Below are positions 51,201-58,172 of a stretch of 64,000 nucleotides of DNA, in pieces (position 1 is the first letter of the stretch; every line of letters starts with the position of its first letter). The notes beneath the pieces were generated by a model that worked only from the letters and a program-made list of their open reading frames with translations, was not told the DNA's origin and ran no database searches. The position numbers and the translations under genes are program-made. The DNA comes from Sipunculus nudus (lineage: Eukaryota; Annelida; Sipuncula; Golfingiida; Sipunculidae). The stretch is taken from positions 21,610,033 to 21,674,032 of the forward strand of contig CM049309.1 in the NCBI GenBank assembly GCA_026874595.1, read 5' to 3'.

Positions 51201-52934
51201 ATCAGAAGATGTCCATGTCCGGTTCAGCGTTTAACAGTATTCCATGGTGTTACACTCAGAATAAAAATCCATACGTTAAACGGAAGTCAATGGCAGGTCC
51301 GTCGACGGATAACGCTAAAAAGTCCACAAATTTATGTTATGCACTTGGGAGGTGGCAACAGCCAGGATATCCTGAAGAAATAATAAACATTCTTCGGAGC
51401 GTCTCGAGTAATTACTCACTTATATAGGGCAATTCGAGTCACTTGACTAGTTATGGGCCATTGCGCGGACAAAGGGCCTGGCAAAACCCGGTTGCTTGGC
51501 ACAAACAACGAAAACAATAACGACCGGGTGTCACATCGGTAAAGATGTGAACGTCCAGGTTCTTTTAAGAATCAAACAAACTGGCTGAACACATACATAC
51601 ATACACTCCAAGGAAAAGGTATAAGACCTCTGTTAACAAAACAATCGTGTATATAAAAAAATGCTTATATTCTCTGGGGAGGCGCTCCCATTACACCAAC
51701 AATTAATATAATCACATAAATACACAGAGCCCAGTCATGACGGCAAACAGCAAAGTCCCTGATCACTCGTTTCCTAACCACTTGGTGATCGCGCACACAC
51801 GTAATACCGTGATGTTACAATGTCCTGTATTCACGGAGTTTCTATAATCCCCAGTATCTCTCTCTGTCATACACGTTTCACAGTCGCCGCTCCGCGCACA
51901 GACTATTTTTTCTGACCGTTGAATCACAGTCTCTCACAACTGATGTCTCCTGGAATCATCCAGACCTGGTACCAGAATAAGCTTCCACACAGCAATATCC
52001 TGTACTTGAATGGTAATGCGTATATAAAAATTCCTCGGTCTGTTACTGAAAGTGTACAAAACAAGTATCAATCCGCCAGATTACCAGCCAGTCAGCAAAA
52101 ATGCGTTACTTGCTCTGAAGTCCCTACAGAGAAATCACTTGTGGCCTTCCCCAGACATCGACTATCTACACATGTCGACACCACATTTCAGCTGTCTCTA
52201 CTGTGACACATGCAGACCGGCCCCAGGACTGCTGTAGGTATCGTCAGTCTTTAGCACACCGGTACGCTGTAATGGGCCCTTCTGTCGAAAAAGTCCCACT
52301 CCACTCCTTATAAATGCTTGCTGGACTCACAACTCCCGATTGTCCTGCGGCCAATCATTACTCCAAATTAACTGTCAATCACAGTGTGCGAGAAAATCAA
52401 ACTTACACAGGTGCTCTTCCTAAGAAATCTACAACAAACCCTAGTGATCGCCAAAACACAGGCGGTTGTAGGTATCGTCAGTCTTTAGCACACCGGTACG
52501 CTGTAATGGGCCCTTCTGTCGAAAAAGTCCCACTCCACTCCTTATAAATGCTTGCTGAACTCACAACTCCCGATTGTCCTGCGGCCAATCATTACTCCAA
52601 ATTAACTGTCAATCACAGTGTGCGAGAAAATCAAACTTACACAGGTGCTCTTCCTAAGAAATCTACAACAAACCCTAGTGATCGCCAAAACACAGGCGGC
52701 TCCGTCTAAATTAAACCGATGACACGTGTGCTCTCTAACAACTAAACTGACGTGTGCTCTCTAACAACTAAACTGCCTTGAAATTGACATCTAACGAGAC
52801 ACGTGTGTCCTTTAACCAACTATCTTACGCTATTATCTAAACATGATACTCCATATTAATGCACAATAAATTATCAAAACAATCATCTGGCTATTATCCC
52901 TATTAGAATATGTAGGAATAATGGCTTCAATCGC

Positions 52935-53004
<70 letters not shown>

Positions 53005-53292
53005 TTATATATTGACTAATCATTGGCTTCTATACCTTGATGAAGACAAAAGATCTATAAGTTAAACTATTTCTTAATAATTAACACAAGACTAGTATCT
53101 CATTATGTCAAGTAGAATAAATAAATGATGTTTTTTCGTCATTCACGAACACTAATTAGGTAAAGTAAATCCTTATAGCATCTTACTGACGTCTGAAATT
53201 CTTTTTCTTTAGTCATCCAGGATGAACATAAGACAGTCACGTGCGATCCCGGGACTCGCCGCCGAGCTGGTGCTGTCACCTGTAAGCCATGA
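29682..53292 (+). CDS. Secreted three-CCP (sushi) domain protein, 219 aa, five exons
   Basis: Exons 29682-29743, 40425-40582, 43212-43394, 44664-44840 and 53213-53292 sum to 660 nt, exactly 220 codons with the stop. Intron phases are 2, 1, 1, 1, and every junction restores the frame. Residues 1-20 form a signal peptide (MQKAIVITALLFVCVG). CCP1 has Cys 27/46/60/72, CCP2 Cys 77/106/120/133, CCP3 Cys 138/165/179/192. Each has four cysteines; Trp68, Trp126 and Trp185 sit before the last one, as in CCP modules. The tail 194-219 has two more Cys and ends CKP. Family knowledge: CCP modules mediate protein binding in complement, adhesion and lectin-like secreted proteins; the partner here is unknown. 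No transmembrane segment. Phase-1 exons each holding one CCP are typical. The model is inferred by eye, without transcript data; the link of exon 1 to exon 2 over 10.7 kb is its weakest part. Confidence 0.72.
29843..29861. repeat. Poly-G tract, 19 bases, in a GC-rich patch of intron 1
   Basis: The G run sits inside about 200 bp of GC-rich DNA (29815-30010) unlike the AT-rich surroundings. The patch has no recognisable gene. Confidence 0.8.
30755..31445 (+). pseudogene. L2/CR1-like LINE 3' fragment (RT C-terminus and tail)
   Basis: Seen: MQIRAARIMTGCLNFDP, then DWMYVSKRNEYFTTLLMHKL, then (next frame) LPKPRTEYYRSSFIYTGPLLWN followed by a 3' UTR and a microsatellite tail. Family knowledge: the QxRAARIITG...W...R...LLM.K block and the SFxYxGPxLWNxLP block are the standard end of CR1/L2-type ORF2 proteins, and a short tandem-repeat tail is typical of them. 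It is 5'-truncated and inserted in the sense direction in CCP intron 1. Confidence 0.82.
31446..31493. repeat. (AAT)n microsatellite, probable LINE tail
   Basis: About 15 AAT units directly after the L2/CR1-like 3' end. Confidence 0.88.
31494..33184. other. CCP intron 1, middle part
   Basis: No exon seen. It holds a 13-base C run (32693-32705) and an 18-base G run (32872-32889) 166 bases apart, which could pair. A Cys-rich stretch near 32137-32260 (YSGCDLDCWGNHC) lacks splice support. Confidence 0.45.
33360..37092 (-). pseudogene. LINE ORF2: APE endonuclease, reverse transcriptase, C-terminal zinc motif
   Basis: Starts MLSMNVRGLRNYKK (37092). Endonuclease motifs: ALFQETY, GGDWNTVL, SRIDYFLIS and SNHSGIS. 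The RT is intact over 466 codons (36013-34613): NNKSPGNDGITAEF, QYGFM, IDYEKAFDT, GVRQGDTLSPLLF and catalytic YADD at 34997-35008. The C-terminal part has CRYC...H..F..C (about 33750-33690), the zinc-like motif of L1/Tx1 ORF2. The protein nicks target DNA and primes cDNA synthesis. Damage: TAG at 36914-36912 in the endonuclease, frameshifts near 36600, 36400, 36100, 34630 and 34260, and the endonuclease SDH triad reads SNH. Confidence 0.88.
37095..37478 (-). other. 127-codon ORF between LINE ORF1 and ORF2
   Basis: An uninterrupted frame lies in the long spacer and ends 2 bases before the ORF2 start codon. It is hydrophobic and Cys-rich in the middle (FCCLCVETI) with no domain that I recognise. 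It may be chance in AT-rich DNA, or a small extra ORF of this LINE lineage. Confidence 0.2.
37574..37597. repeat. (TA)n microsatellite inside the LINE spacer
   Basis: Short AT run between ORF1 and ORF2. Confidence 0.85.
38668..39513 (-). pseudogene. LINE ORF1 protein (L1-like RNA chaperone)
   Basis: ATG at 39513 starts MPKSSRRTGKAGDK. A long Glu/Lys/Gln-rich coiled coil (about 39290-39080 on the minus strand) is followed by FNVRIKEEKE, HRTGPRKDNRDRHLIVRFFS (RRM-like) and LIIEGKQV at the C-terminus, then TGA at 38670. This is the coiled-coil/RRM/CTD layout of L1-type ORF1p, which trimerises and coats the element RNA. Two in-frame TAA codons (near 39408 and at 39078) interrupt an otherwise clean 281-codon frame. 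Confidence 0.85.
40425..40582 (+). CDS. CCP gene exon 2: CCP1
   Basis: Acceptor TTTTTCTTCAG|G and donor G|GTAAGT. It contains ICPPVANDF...IFCKPGF...ILCY...RICL. A second in-frame acceptor 12 bases downstream (TTGCCCAG|G) would drop only WLPR, so the exact 5' edge is uncertain. The downstream intron starts with a TA run 8 bases after the donor. Confidence 0.82.
40583..42091. other. CCP intron 2, left part
   Basis: A (TA)n run occupies 40591-40633 immediately after the donor. The rest shows no exon or recognisable element. Confidence 0.5.
42092..42766. repeat. 32-bp minisatellite, 21 copies
   Basis: The unit is CAGTAATTATACATGTACAA then TAAACATCGTCA. The units are almost identical. The only visible variable site reads G in unit 1 and A or T elsewhere (order G,T,T,A x8,T,A x3,T,T,A x4). 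Each unit holds the near-palindrome TTATACATGTACAA. It sits in CCP intron 2, about 450 bp before exon 3. Confidence 0.97.
42975..43160. repeat. Dispersed repeat fragment A before CCP exon 3
   Basis: GGTGTTGGTTTGTTTGTCTG, then AAAGTTATAAATGGATTTTGATGAA, and GGTGATCCGGATCACAATCT. The same order of blocks (Gly-Thr-rich start, TAAAYGGA...TGAAAT, TGGTGTGGATCC) recurs at 43424-43640. Family unnamed; no ORF. Confidence 0.5.
43212..43394 (+). CDS. CCP gene exon 3: CCP2
   Basis: Acceptor TGTATTTCAG|CG, donor C|GTGAGC, phases 1-1. The domain runs FKCARLAAPSNGKV to GTQPTCS and has the APSNGKV start typical of sushi modules. A dead copy of this exon lies at 22525-22652. Confidence 0.88.
43424..43700. 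repeat. Dispersed repeat fragment B after CCP exon 3
   Basis: It begins CCTCCCCCAGGAGGATATCT, has GTTTGTGTTTGTGTTTGTGT, TCATAAACGGAATCTCGTGA and TTTTGGTGTGGATCCGG, and ends near GGGACCCCCACGGAAGCTT. It is diverged from fragment A but has the same layout. It starts 30 bp after the CCP exon 3 donor. Confidence 0.5.
43990..44395. repeat. ~72-bp tandem repeat in CCP intron 3
   Basis: About five diverged units share RTCTTCTTCATATCTATA, ATTCTTTACCGTAAATTATC and ACGTTACTTTAAACATTTGT. One unit near 44220 has lost part of its length. Confidence 0.85.
44664..44840 (+). CDS. CCP gene exon 4: CCP3
   Basis: Acceptor TCTTTTCCAG|CT, donor G|GTGAGT, phases 1-1. The domain runs VPCPKTEIPANGHMTG to NPPPKCQ, an almost textbook sushi sequence (FRCKEGYVLEGS, GKW). 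Confidence 0.9.
44905..45085. repeat. TA-rich inverted repeat (hairpin) at the start of CCP intron 4
   Basis: TATAGAAAGGTTGGAAAGTT (about 44950) and its near reverse complement CCTTTCCAATCTTTCTATA (about 45063-45081) are each joined to long TA runs (44907-44946 and 45011-45051) that can also pair. No target duplication can be read because the flanks are TA. Confidence 0.7.
45233..45899 (-). repeat. Left (3') LTR of the antisense gypsy element
   Basis: 667 bp with TGTT...AACA termini. It starts right after a TA run. Shares blocks such as AACTGAAGCGGAAGCGAAAA and GATAACGCTAAAAAGTCCAC with the right copy. Confidence 0.65.
45905..46925 (-). pseudogene. Gypsy reverse transcriptase and RNase H relic
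   Basis: Minus strand: LLQYDVEEGDASHVKQAPYR (about 46875), KLQTINKEIQYMMEN, then almost at once YIDDVIVY (46725-46702). The usual palm segment of about 110 residues between them is missing. It continues with ERLENAKLTINLAKRDF, HKEGKGFVQ and AEFPVPTNRKEL, then RNase H with YTDHNPIIFLHKKK and NNNQRMMRWSLALSEYNIFI (about 46030). Several stops occur. The RT motif D-D pair of motif C is kept but motifs A and B are deleted, so it cannot be active. Confidence 0.85.
46949..48605. mobile_element. PIF/Harbinger-like DNA transposon nested in the gypsy element
   Basis: Terminal inverted repeats: left AGTGCGTTTCTATAAGCGCGAACG, right end (reverse complement) AGCTACGTTTCCATAAGCGCGAACG, both followed by GAGAGCGAAC. 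A 3-bp TAA duplication lies at 46946-46948 and 48606-48608. PIF/Harbinger elements duplicate TWA and encode a transposase plus a Myb/MADF-like protein. Here 1657 bp hold only a possible MADF-like ORF, so it is non-autonomous. An internal direct duplication (46984-47352 vs 47468-47838) is visible. Confidence 0.85.
47660..47872 (+). pseudogene. Possible Myb/MADF-like DNA-binding fragment of the Harbinger element
   Basis: 70 codons with WDVEKLVEFINERRFIVYT and later DWQRAVMEML, spaced like helix 1 and the aromatic helix of MADF domains (W..E..LI..I..R..LY...). The other half of the internal duplication (47195-47290) encodes DVDRLVELINERHKTFYT but ends in a stop. The match is short, and the assignment rests partly on the surrounding Harbinger termini. 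Confidence 0.45.
48806..49560 (-). pseudogene. Gypsy pol N-terminal region (protease to linker) relic
   Basis: Minus strand from 49560: stop-interrupted frames (RTLAEPYSAFLAEG, VFWRTSLPYITIPF), then DLLQQEFPGVFPGCAVTRTM and SLLDLSQTFMAHSNNE. This FPxxFPxCAVTRxM segment stands before the integrase in gypsy elements whose integrase precedes the RT. No DTG/DSG protease site is readable. The integrase expected next is not found; only a stub (about 48750-48620) remains before the Harbinger insertion. Confidence 0.55.
49533..50063. repeat. 271-bp tandem duplication
   Basis: Copies begin CGTAAGCTTAGTGTACTTTC at 49533 and 49804 and end CATTCGTAGCCTAATG. They differ by a few substitutions and single-base indels, so the duplication is young. 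It lies between the gypsy pol remnant and its right LTR. Confidence 0.95.
50064..50975. other. Probable gag region of the antisense gypsy element, unreadable
   Basis: No frame longer than about 40 codons on the minus strand. Position between 5' LTR and pol implies gag, but no capsid or CCHC motif is seen. Confidence 0.35.
50976..51557 (-). repeat. Right (5') LTR-like copy
   Basis: Aligned with 45276-45837 with many substitutions and short indels. Both outer ends differ from the left copy, so the edges and the primer-binding site are lost or diverged. On the minus strand just beyond it, a short frame (NTIEDLRYVPK, VEEEVEYIKDELEEK) may be the start of gag. Confidence 0.6.
52233..52700. repeat. 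234-bp tandem duplication
   Basis: Copies at 52233-52466 and 52467-52700 begin TGTAGGTATCGTCAGTCTTT and end CAAAACACAGGCGG. I see a single difference (CTGGACTC vs CTGAACTC), so it is very recent or an assembly artefact. Confidence 0.95.
52938..52996. repeat. (TA)n microsatellite
   Basis: Long TA run 215 bp before CCP exon 5. Confidence 0.9.
53213..53292 (+). CDS. CCP gene exon 5: two-cysteine C-terminal tail
   Basis: Acceptor TTCTTTTTCTTTAG|TC after a strong pyrimidine tract. The phase fits exon 4. It encodes VTCDPGTRRRAGAVTCKP and then TGA. The cysteine spacing matches the middle two cysteines of a CCP whose first and last are absent. A consensus donor GTAAGC begins at 53282, one base into the Cys217 codon, and would also keep phase 1, so a longer isoform is possible. 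Confidence 0.6.
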
Positions 53293-53870
53293 CGAACACC
53301 ATTTTACCAGCTCGTCGAAGTCTTGTCAGCCAGCATCCTTTCCATCATCCAGCGGGTGATGGTGTGATGTCATGTTAATTTAATGATGGCTGAAGCCACG
53401 GACTCCAAATAGCACATATGCACATAGATGACTTTAACATCTTCATACAATTAACTCTATCATGTGTTTGTGACATTTATTTTTTCACCTATTATTAATC
53501 CAGAAACAGACACATTTATTAGTGGATTCGTGATGCCTTCCGTGTAGGTACATGAAGTTAAAACAATACCACTGATGCTTGATAAAAGAAAATTTGATAA
53601 AACTTGGGTATGTTTTATTTCCTGTGTGTTAACATGTATTGCATTGAGTTGGGTCCTTGCGTGTACAGTTAACACCGCAACATCAAGTACCATGACTTTG
53701 TGATCCATATTTACACTGCCAGATTACAGGTCAGGATCGATGTATTGGTGCATATTAACATGAATGTAATGTGGAAGTTAGGCCAGCTCTAGAACAAAGA
53801 CGGCCTCTAATACCAGAGAATGGCAATGGCCGTCGACCAGGATAAAGAAGTTACCCTCACAAATAGAATT

Positions 53871-53876
53871 AATAAA
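53871..53876 (+). terminator. Candidate polyadenylation signal of the CCP gene
   Basis: First AATAAA found downstream of the stop, about 580 bp after it. Assignment is by position only. Confidence 0.35.
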
Positions 53877-54131
53877 GTTTACAACATATTTTAGTGAACC
53901 AAATTTCTTCCCAATGTAATGAATACGTTCTTCTGCTGTTAGTCTAAACTTCCAAATGTTTTCCTGACAATCCGTTCATAATTACTTGAGTACAGTTGCC
54001 TTCATCACTTGATGGACGTATAATAGATATGACATGGGTTTAATTATATAGGTATACCTATAAACCTATTATACCTATATGAATTTTGCCATATTTCCAA
54101 TGTGTTGATCAACATATATTCAAGTTATACG

Positions 54132-54752
54132 TCATTTTTTCTTAAGCATCATATTCTGAATAAAAAGTGCTTTTGTTGACCTAGAGCTTGTTAAAACTAC
54201 ACCGTTTTTGCTAATTTTTTTTCCAACCACAAGGGTTTTTAACACCTGCTTAATGACAAAGTCATTTAACAAGCCACGTGACAGCGGCTTTAAAACCTGG
54301 TGGATATATGATAAATAAAGGATCGCATTATTCACGGCTTGGCGTGTGATATATCGACCAAATAATATATAAGATTCAAATAAAAATGGTAAATGTAAAT
54401 TCTGTGCAAGTGTGTACATTCCTTTATCCGTAACCTTACATACCGACAAGTCAATTTGTGTGAGAAGGCAATTTATGTTATTAAAGAGTAAGCTTTTACT
54501 TTGCCCCCGAGCCACGATTTAAGAAATCAAGTAGAGCGGAGTTTCGCGTGACATACTAGTATCCTCTCTCGCATTGGTCTGAAAAGCACTGAAGCCGCGA
54601 CCGTTGGTGAAATCCAGTAACTCCTGCTGAAGCAGGCAGTGGTTATAATGAGCAGTCACAGAACGAATGTGGCGGTGACCACGGTTTAGGCGTGTACTAA
54701 CAACTGCGCTAGTGATGTGGTCCGAGTCCAGGTCACTCGTCTCCAAGTCCAA
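54132..54752 (-). pseudogene. Unidentified ORF with one in-frame stop (about 206 codons)
   Basis: On the minus strand, 77 codons starting MDLETSDLDSDHITSAVV (54752) and 127 codons ending at 54132 are in the same frame, separated only by TAA at 54521-54519. A run this open is unusual here. The second part is hydrophobic (LPFLFESYILFGRYITRQ) with a basic end. I recognise no domain. It could be the relic of a large DNA element or virus-derived gene, or a single exon; the sequence does not decide. Confidence 0.3.
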
Positions 54753-54919
54753 AACTTAATGCCAAATGAAATCACACACACACACACACACATACGGGTA
54801 AGTGTATAGTTGTGATGAGTTTTTCTTTTGATGATCCTGATCCGTATAAAGTGGACTTGTGTGACCACCTTGAGCTTATCACAAGGAAATAGTGTATGTG
54901 TGTGTGTGTGTCCTGTGAG

Positions 54920-55040
54920 GAGTATGTGAATACCCTATGAGTAGAGTGCAAATTCCGTATGAGCAGTATGTGAATGCCCTCTGAGCAGTGTGTGAATGCC
55001 TTTTGAGCAGTGTGCAAATGTCCTATGAGCAGTAAGTGAT
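54920..55040. repeat. ~27-bp tandem repeats
   Basis: About five units of CCYTATGAGCAGTRTGTGAATG with point changes. Long minus-strand ORFs over this region (54935-55252) are explained by the repeat. Confidence 0.75.
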
Positions 55041-55420
55041 TGCTTTAGGTTTAGGTAGGTGGCGCTGCTTGGGTGAACACTGTGTTCACATCGCCCTGGT
55101 TTAAGACGGACTAAATCATTCGAAAGATGCACAGGAGTTGCCCAATACTTGGATATTAAAACTGAGATATGCACTGCAGAACAATGTGTAAGCCGTTTTA
55201 CGGACGATCGATTCTGTGAGTAAATATTTGTTACTGATTCAAACTCCGTCACGGGAGAAAATTTTTCTCAGCTCCCGCCATGTTTACTGGACCATGACCT
55301 GTGTTGATCAGGGGTACCTGTGACACAAACCAAACGGGGATATTGACTTCAAATATGTGATTTTGCCTGAAATCTTAACATATCTCGTCAAACATATGTG
55401 GTGTCAAATTTTGTTATAAT

Positions 55421-56948
55421 GGCTCACGGAATTACTTCTACAGCAGATTTAATCCATGACTCGCTCTCATTACTGAATGAGAACTTGCCCGGCTTTAACC
55501 AGCGCCCTTATGACGAGGCTAATATATGGGTTGAAAACATGGTTTACCCCCTGAGTGACTGTCCAAAGGACTCCTTTGTCGCTAAATTGCTACAAATTTC
55601 ATAGGATGAAGGGGTTGAGATGGACTTGATCCGAGTTGATCTGTATGAAACTGTCAAACTTAAGCCAACATTCCCAGGTGGAACCTTAATAAAACGACAG
55701 CGTAACGTAAACAAGAATGGGGATGATTACAATACAAAGCTCGCCAAAGACTGTTATATTTTACTTGACTTTATACTTTTATAATGCTGAGGATATTACA
55801 GAGGTGCTAAGTGGTTATAAAAAGGCCCGTTGTAATATAGTACTAGTGTTGTCTCATCAAATGCCACAGACAAGATATCGCTTGCTCGTTCTAGGCCCGT
55901 CATGTGTAATATTACAGGTGAAATTTGTTAGTCGCTAGACAACGCTTCTTCAAAAATACAAGCGGGCATGGACACATGTGATACAAGAAATAAATATCTC
56001 CTCGAAGAAATAAAACTGCTGCGTGCTGAATTGAGCGAAAATTGTGAGCAGTTGCGCATACTGCACGATCGCACTACTAAACGAGATAAGTCACTGGGTG
56101 ACCTTAGACAGGAACTGACAAGGTTAAAGACAAGCATGCAGAAACAAATTGATGAAAAAGAAGATGCCATACACTATCTAACGCAAGATTCGAAGAAGGC
56201 ATGGAAACTTGTCCGGGCAAGCAATGCTTAGCTGCGCCGAATTTCTGCCGATGTCAAAACTATGTCAAAGTCTATAACAAACTTGACACAAGAAGTTCTA
56301 TCATGGGAGAAAGAGCTGGCTGCCTACCTCCCGCAGCCTGTAAGGTACAGTGATGTTTGTCGCGCAACTTCCCCGTCCAATGACACCTGCCAAGTGTCCA
56401 GTGGTGGTAGAACGGAGGTGTCGTTTATGGAGGCCAATAATGGTCGAAACATAGGTAACTGCAACAGTAGGCGAGCGCTTTCAGATTCAGGACAGGAACA
56501 ACGTTCAGATGCTGAGAACCAGCAGAGACGCCGGCGACATATCATCTCAGGCTCAACTAAACGAGCGACTACTGATTCTCCTGACCAACCCTTTGAAAAA
56601 GACAAGCGCATCATTAATGCAAGCTCTGATGGTCAATTGAGTGCTGAACCAATTAATGTATACATTTCAAAACGACATCAAAGTGATTGGAATACTCAAC
56701 ACATAGAGGTTTATGTAGGTAATATAGAGAAAAATGTGACAAAAAGTGATGTTATTAATTATCTGAAGGTCCGTGGTATAATAAATTTTGATTTCAGGTT
56801 ATTAAGAAGCAGAAACGCATACTTCAATGGTGGTTACCTTAGGGTAACAAGAAGCCAGTTTTTCAATGTGGGTATGGGAAGCTTTTGGCCTGAGGGTATA
56901 TATATAAGGGCGTCAAGGCTCAGGACAGCTCCTCGTGACACGGAGTGA
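55421..56948 (+). pseudogene. ORF1-like retroelement protein: coiled coil plus C-terminal nucleic-acid-binding region
   Basis: One frame starts MAHGITSTADLIHDSLSLLN (55421) and resumes after stops at 55602 and about 55780. It then has a Glu/Lys-rich coiled coil (55968-56225, LLEEIKLLRAELSENCEQLR), a TAG at 56229, a Ser/Arg-rich linker and the C-terminal block YVGNIEKNVTKSDVINYLKV...GSFWPEGIYIRASRL, ending at 56948. The RRM-like strand pattern and the FWPEGIxIR signature resemble ORF1 proteins of invertebrate non-LTR retrotransposons. No ORF2 follows. The middle part (55717-55938) is open in a different frame, implying two indels. Confidence 0.5.
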
Positions 56949-58165
56949 TAACACGCCTTAAGTATTGTAGTAGGAACGGATTAAATGACTTGCCCAAGGA
57001 TCCGGGACCCGTCATAGGACCCCCCAGTTTTACACCAGAAGATCACCGAAGAGTGTCGTGTGCATCAGGGCCGAGCTGAAGAGAGCCATCGAGGAGTGCA
57101 TGTCCGATTGGAGCTGCCTGTTGGCGTGTTTGAGGTCGTACTACGAGGTGAGACTACCTACATCTACTATAATGGCGACGAAGGATGATTTGGAGCGGGT
57201 TTAGTCCCGGTTTTACCTCTTAGATAGTCGGTAGTCGTTGTATCTAGATCTTAGCTCGGCAAGGAGCCGCCATTTTTCTTGTCGCGCTAATCAAAAACTT
57301 TGGTCCCTTTGTTGACTTCAGCAGTCGAGACAAGCTTTCGTACAGCGTTGTCTTGTGTTTTCTTAACTGGACAATTAGTTGTTCTTGCCTGTTATTGTAC
57401 TGGATAGAGCTGTCAATAGTCTTAGTGCTTGCAATAGTCGAATTTCGGTCTTTTCCATATCGTCTTGATCAGAGCTGTGATCACGTGACCCCGTGTTTCT
57501 GGTCAAGATCCCCGAAATTCTTAACCCTGAACGATTTTTTGTCACGTATTTCTTTGAGTATTGCCCTAGAATATTCTCTGTCCCCTTGATTAGCTGCAAT
57601 TTCTGTGGTTACAGGCAATTTTCCTTTATATACCTTGTTAGGATCGGAGTTTGTACGAGTTTATACTTGTATGCTATTACTGTAGTATTAGCCCCTTTTG
57701 TAGTTCACAGTCTGCTTGTACTGAGGCCCAATCTTGTATTTTTAATGTGCAGGTAAGGTCAAGGTTGTTTTTTTTTAAGCCGTCAGTAGTAGAAGGTGGG
57801 TAAGCAGGGAGCATGAGGTAACCCCATATTGCTGTTATTGTATTGTGCTTCCACCAAGTTCTTTTATAGTCTGTTATAGACTGGACAGGTACCTTTAGTA
57901 TACTAGGTCCCGATACTTTATTTTTCATATTCCTCTTTAAAGTGTATAGATCTGGACCCTGTGCATGCACTTTGCTGGCTTACTTGCTTGTTCATGTTGG
58001 TGAGCCCCTATTATTTTTGTTGTTGGTTGTGAGACTGGCATTGCTTTTGCTAACGTTTGCGCATAACTATTTGGCTTGCATTGTTTGTTTTACTTACCAT
58101 TGCAATTCCTTGCCTGCATTCGGCTACCTGTCCAACAGGCGACCTTCCCTGTCCCTTGTTACAAC
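56949..58165 (+). other. 5' region of the plus-strand gypsy element, possibly its 5' LTR
   Basis: T-rich, stop-dense DNA that ends CCCTTGTTACA just before TGGCACCATGG. A TGG-initiated primer-binding site adjoining an LTR end in CA would fit, but the left LTR edge cannot be fixed without the 3' LTR, which lies outside the window. A short open stretch near 57020-57190 (EVVLRGETTYIYYNGDEG) is not identified. Confidence 0.35.
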
Positions 58166-58172
58166 TGGCACC

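Larger units (their letters stand above)
45233..51557 (-). mobile_element. Decayed Ty3/gypsy LTR retrotransposon, antisense in CCP intron 4
   Basis: Two direct copies of a 560-bp block (45276-45837 and 50976-51557, offset 5700 at the left) flank minus-strand pol remnants. Left copy limits TGTTACGG...CGCAACA (45233-45899) give TG/CA ends. On the minus strand the base run AAGGGTGGGGT just before TGTTGCG fits a polypurine tract. RNase H ends directly at the LTR with no integrase after it. A PIF/Harbinger element (46949-48605) is inserted in the middle. Confidence 0.75.

Noticed and set aside
54772-55252. Overlapping minus-strand ORFs of 80-105 codons
   Set aside because: They are produced by the CA run and the ~27-bp tandem repeat in this region.
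57942-58172. Extension of the gypsy gag frame upstream to 57942
   Set aside because: The upstream 77 codons are Leu/Cys-rich without gag features and lie in the probable LTR; the ATG at 58173 next to the putative primer-binding site is a better start.
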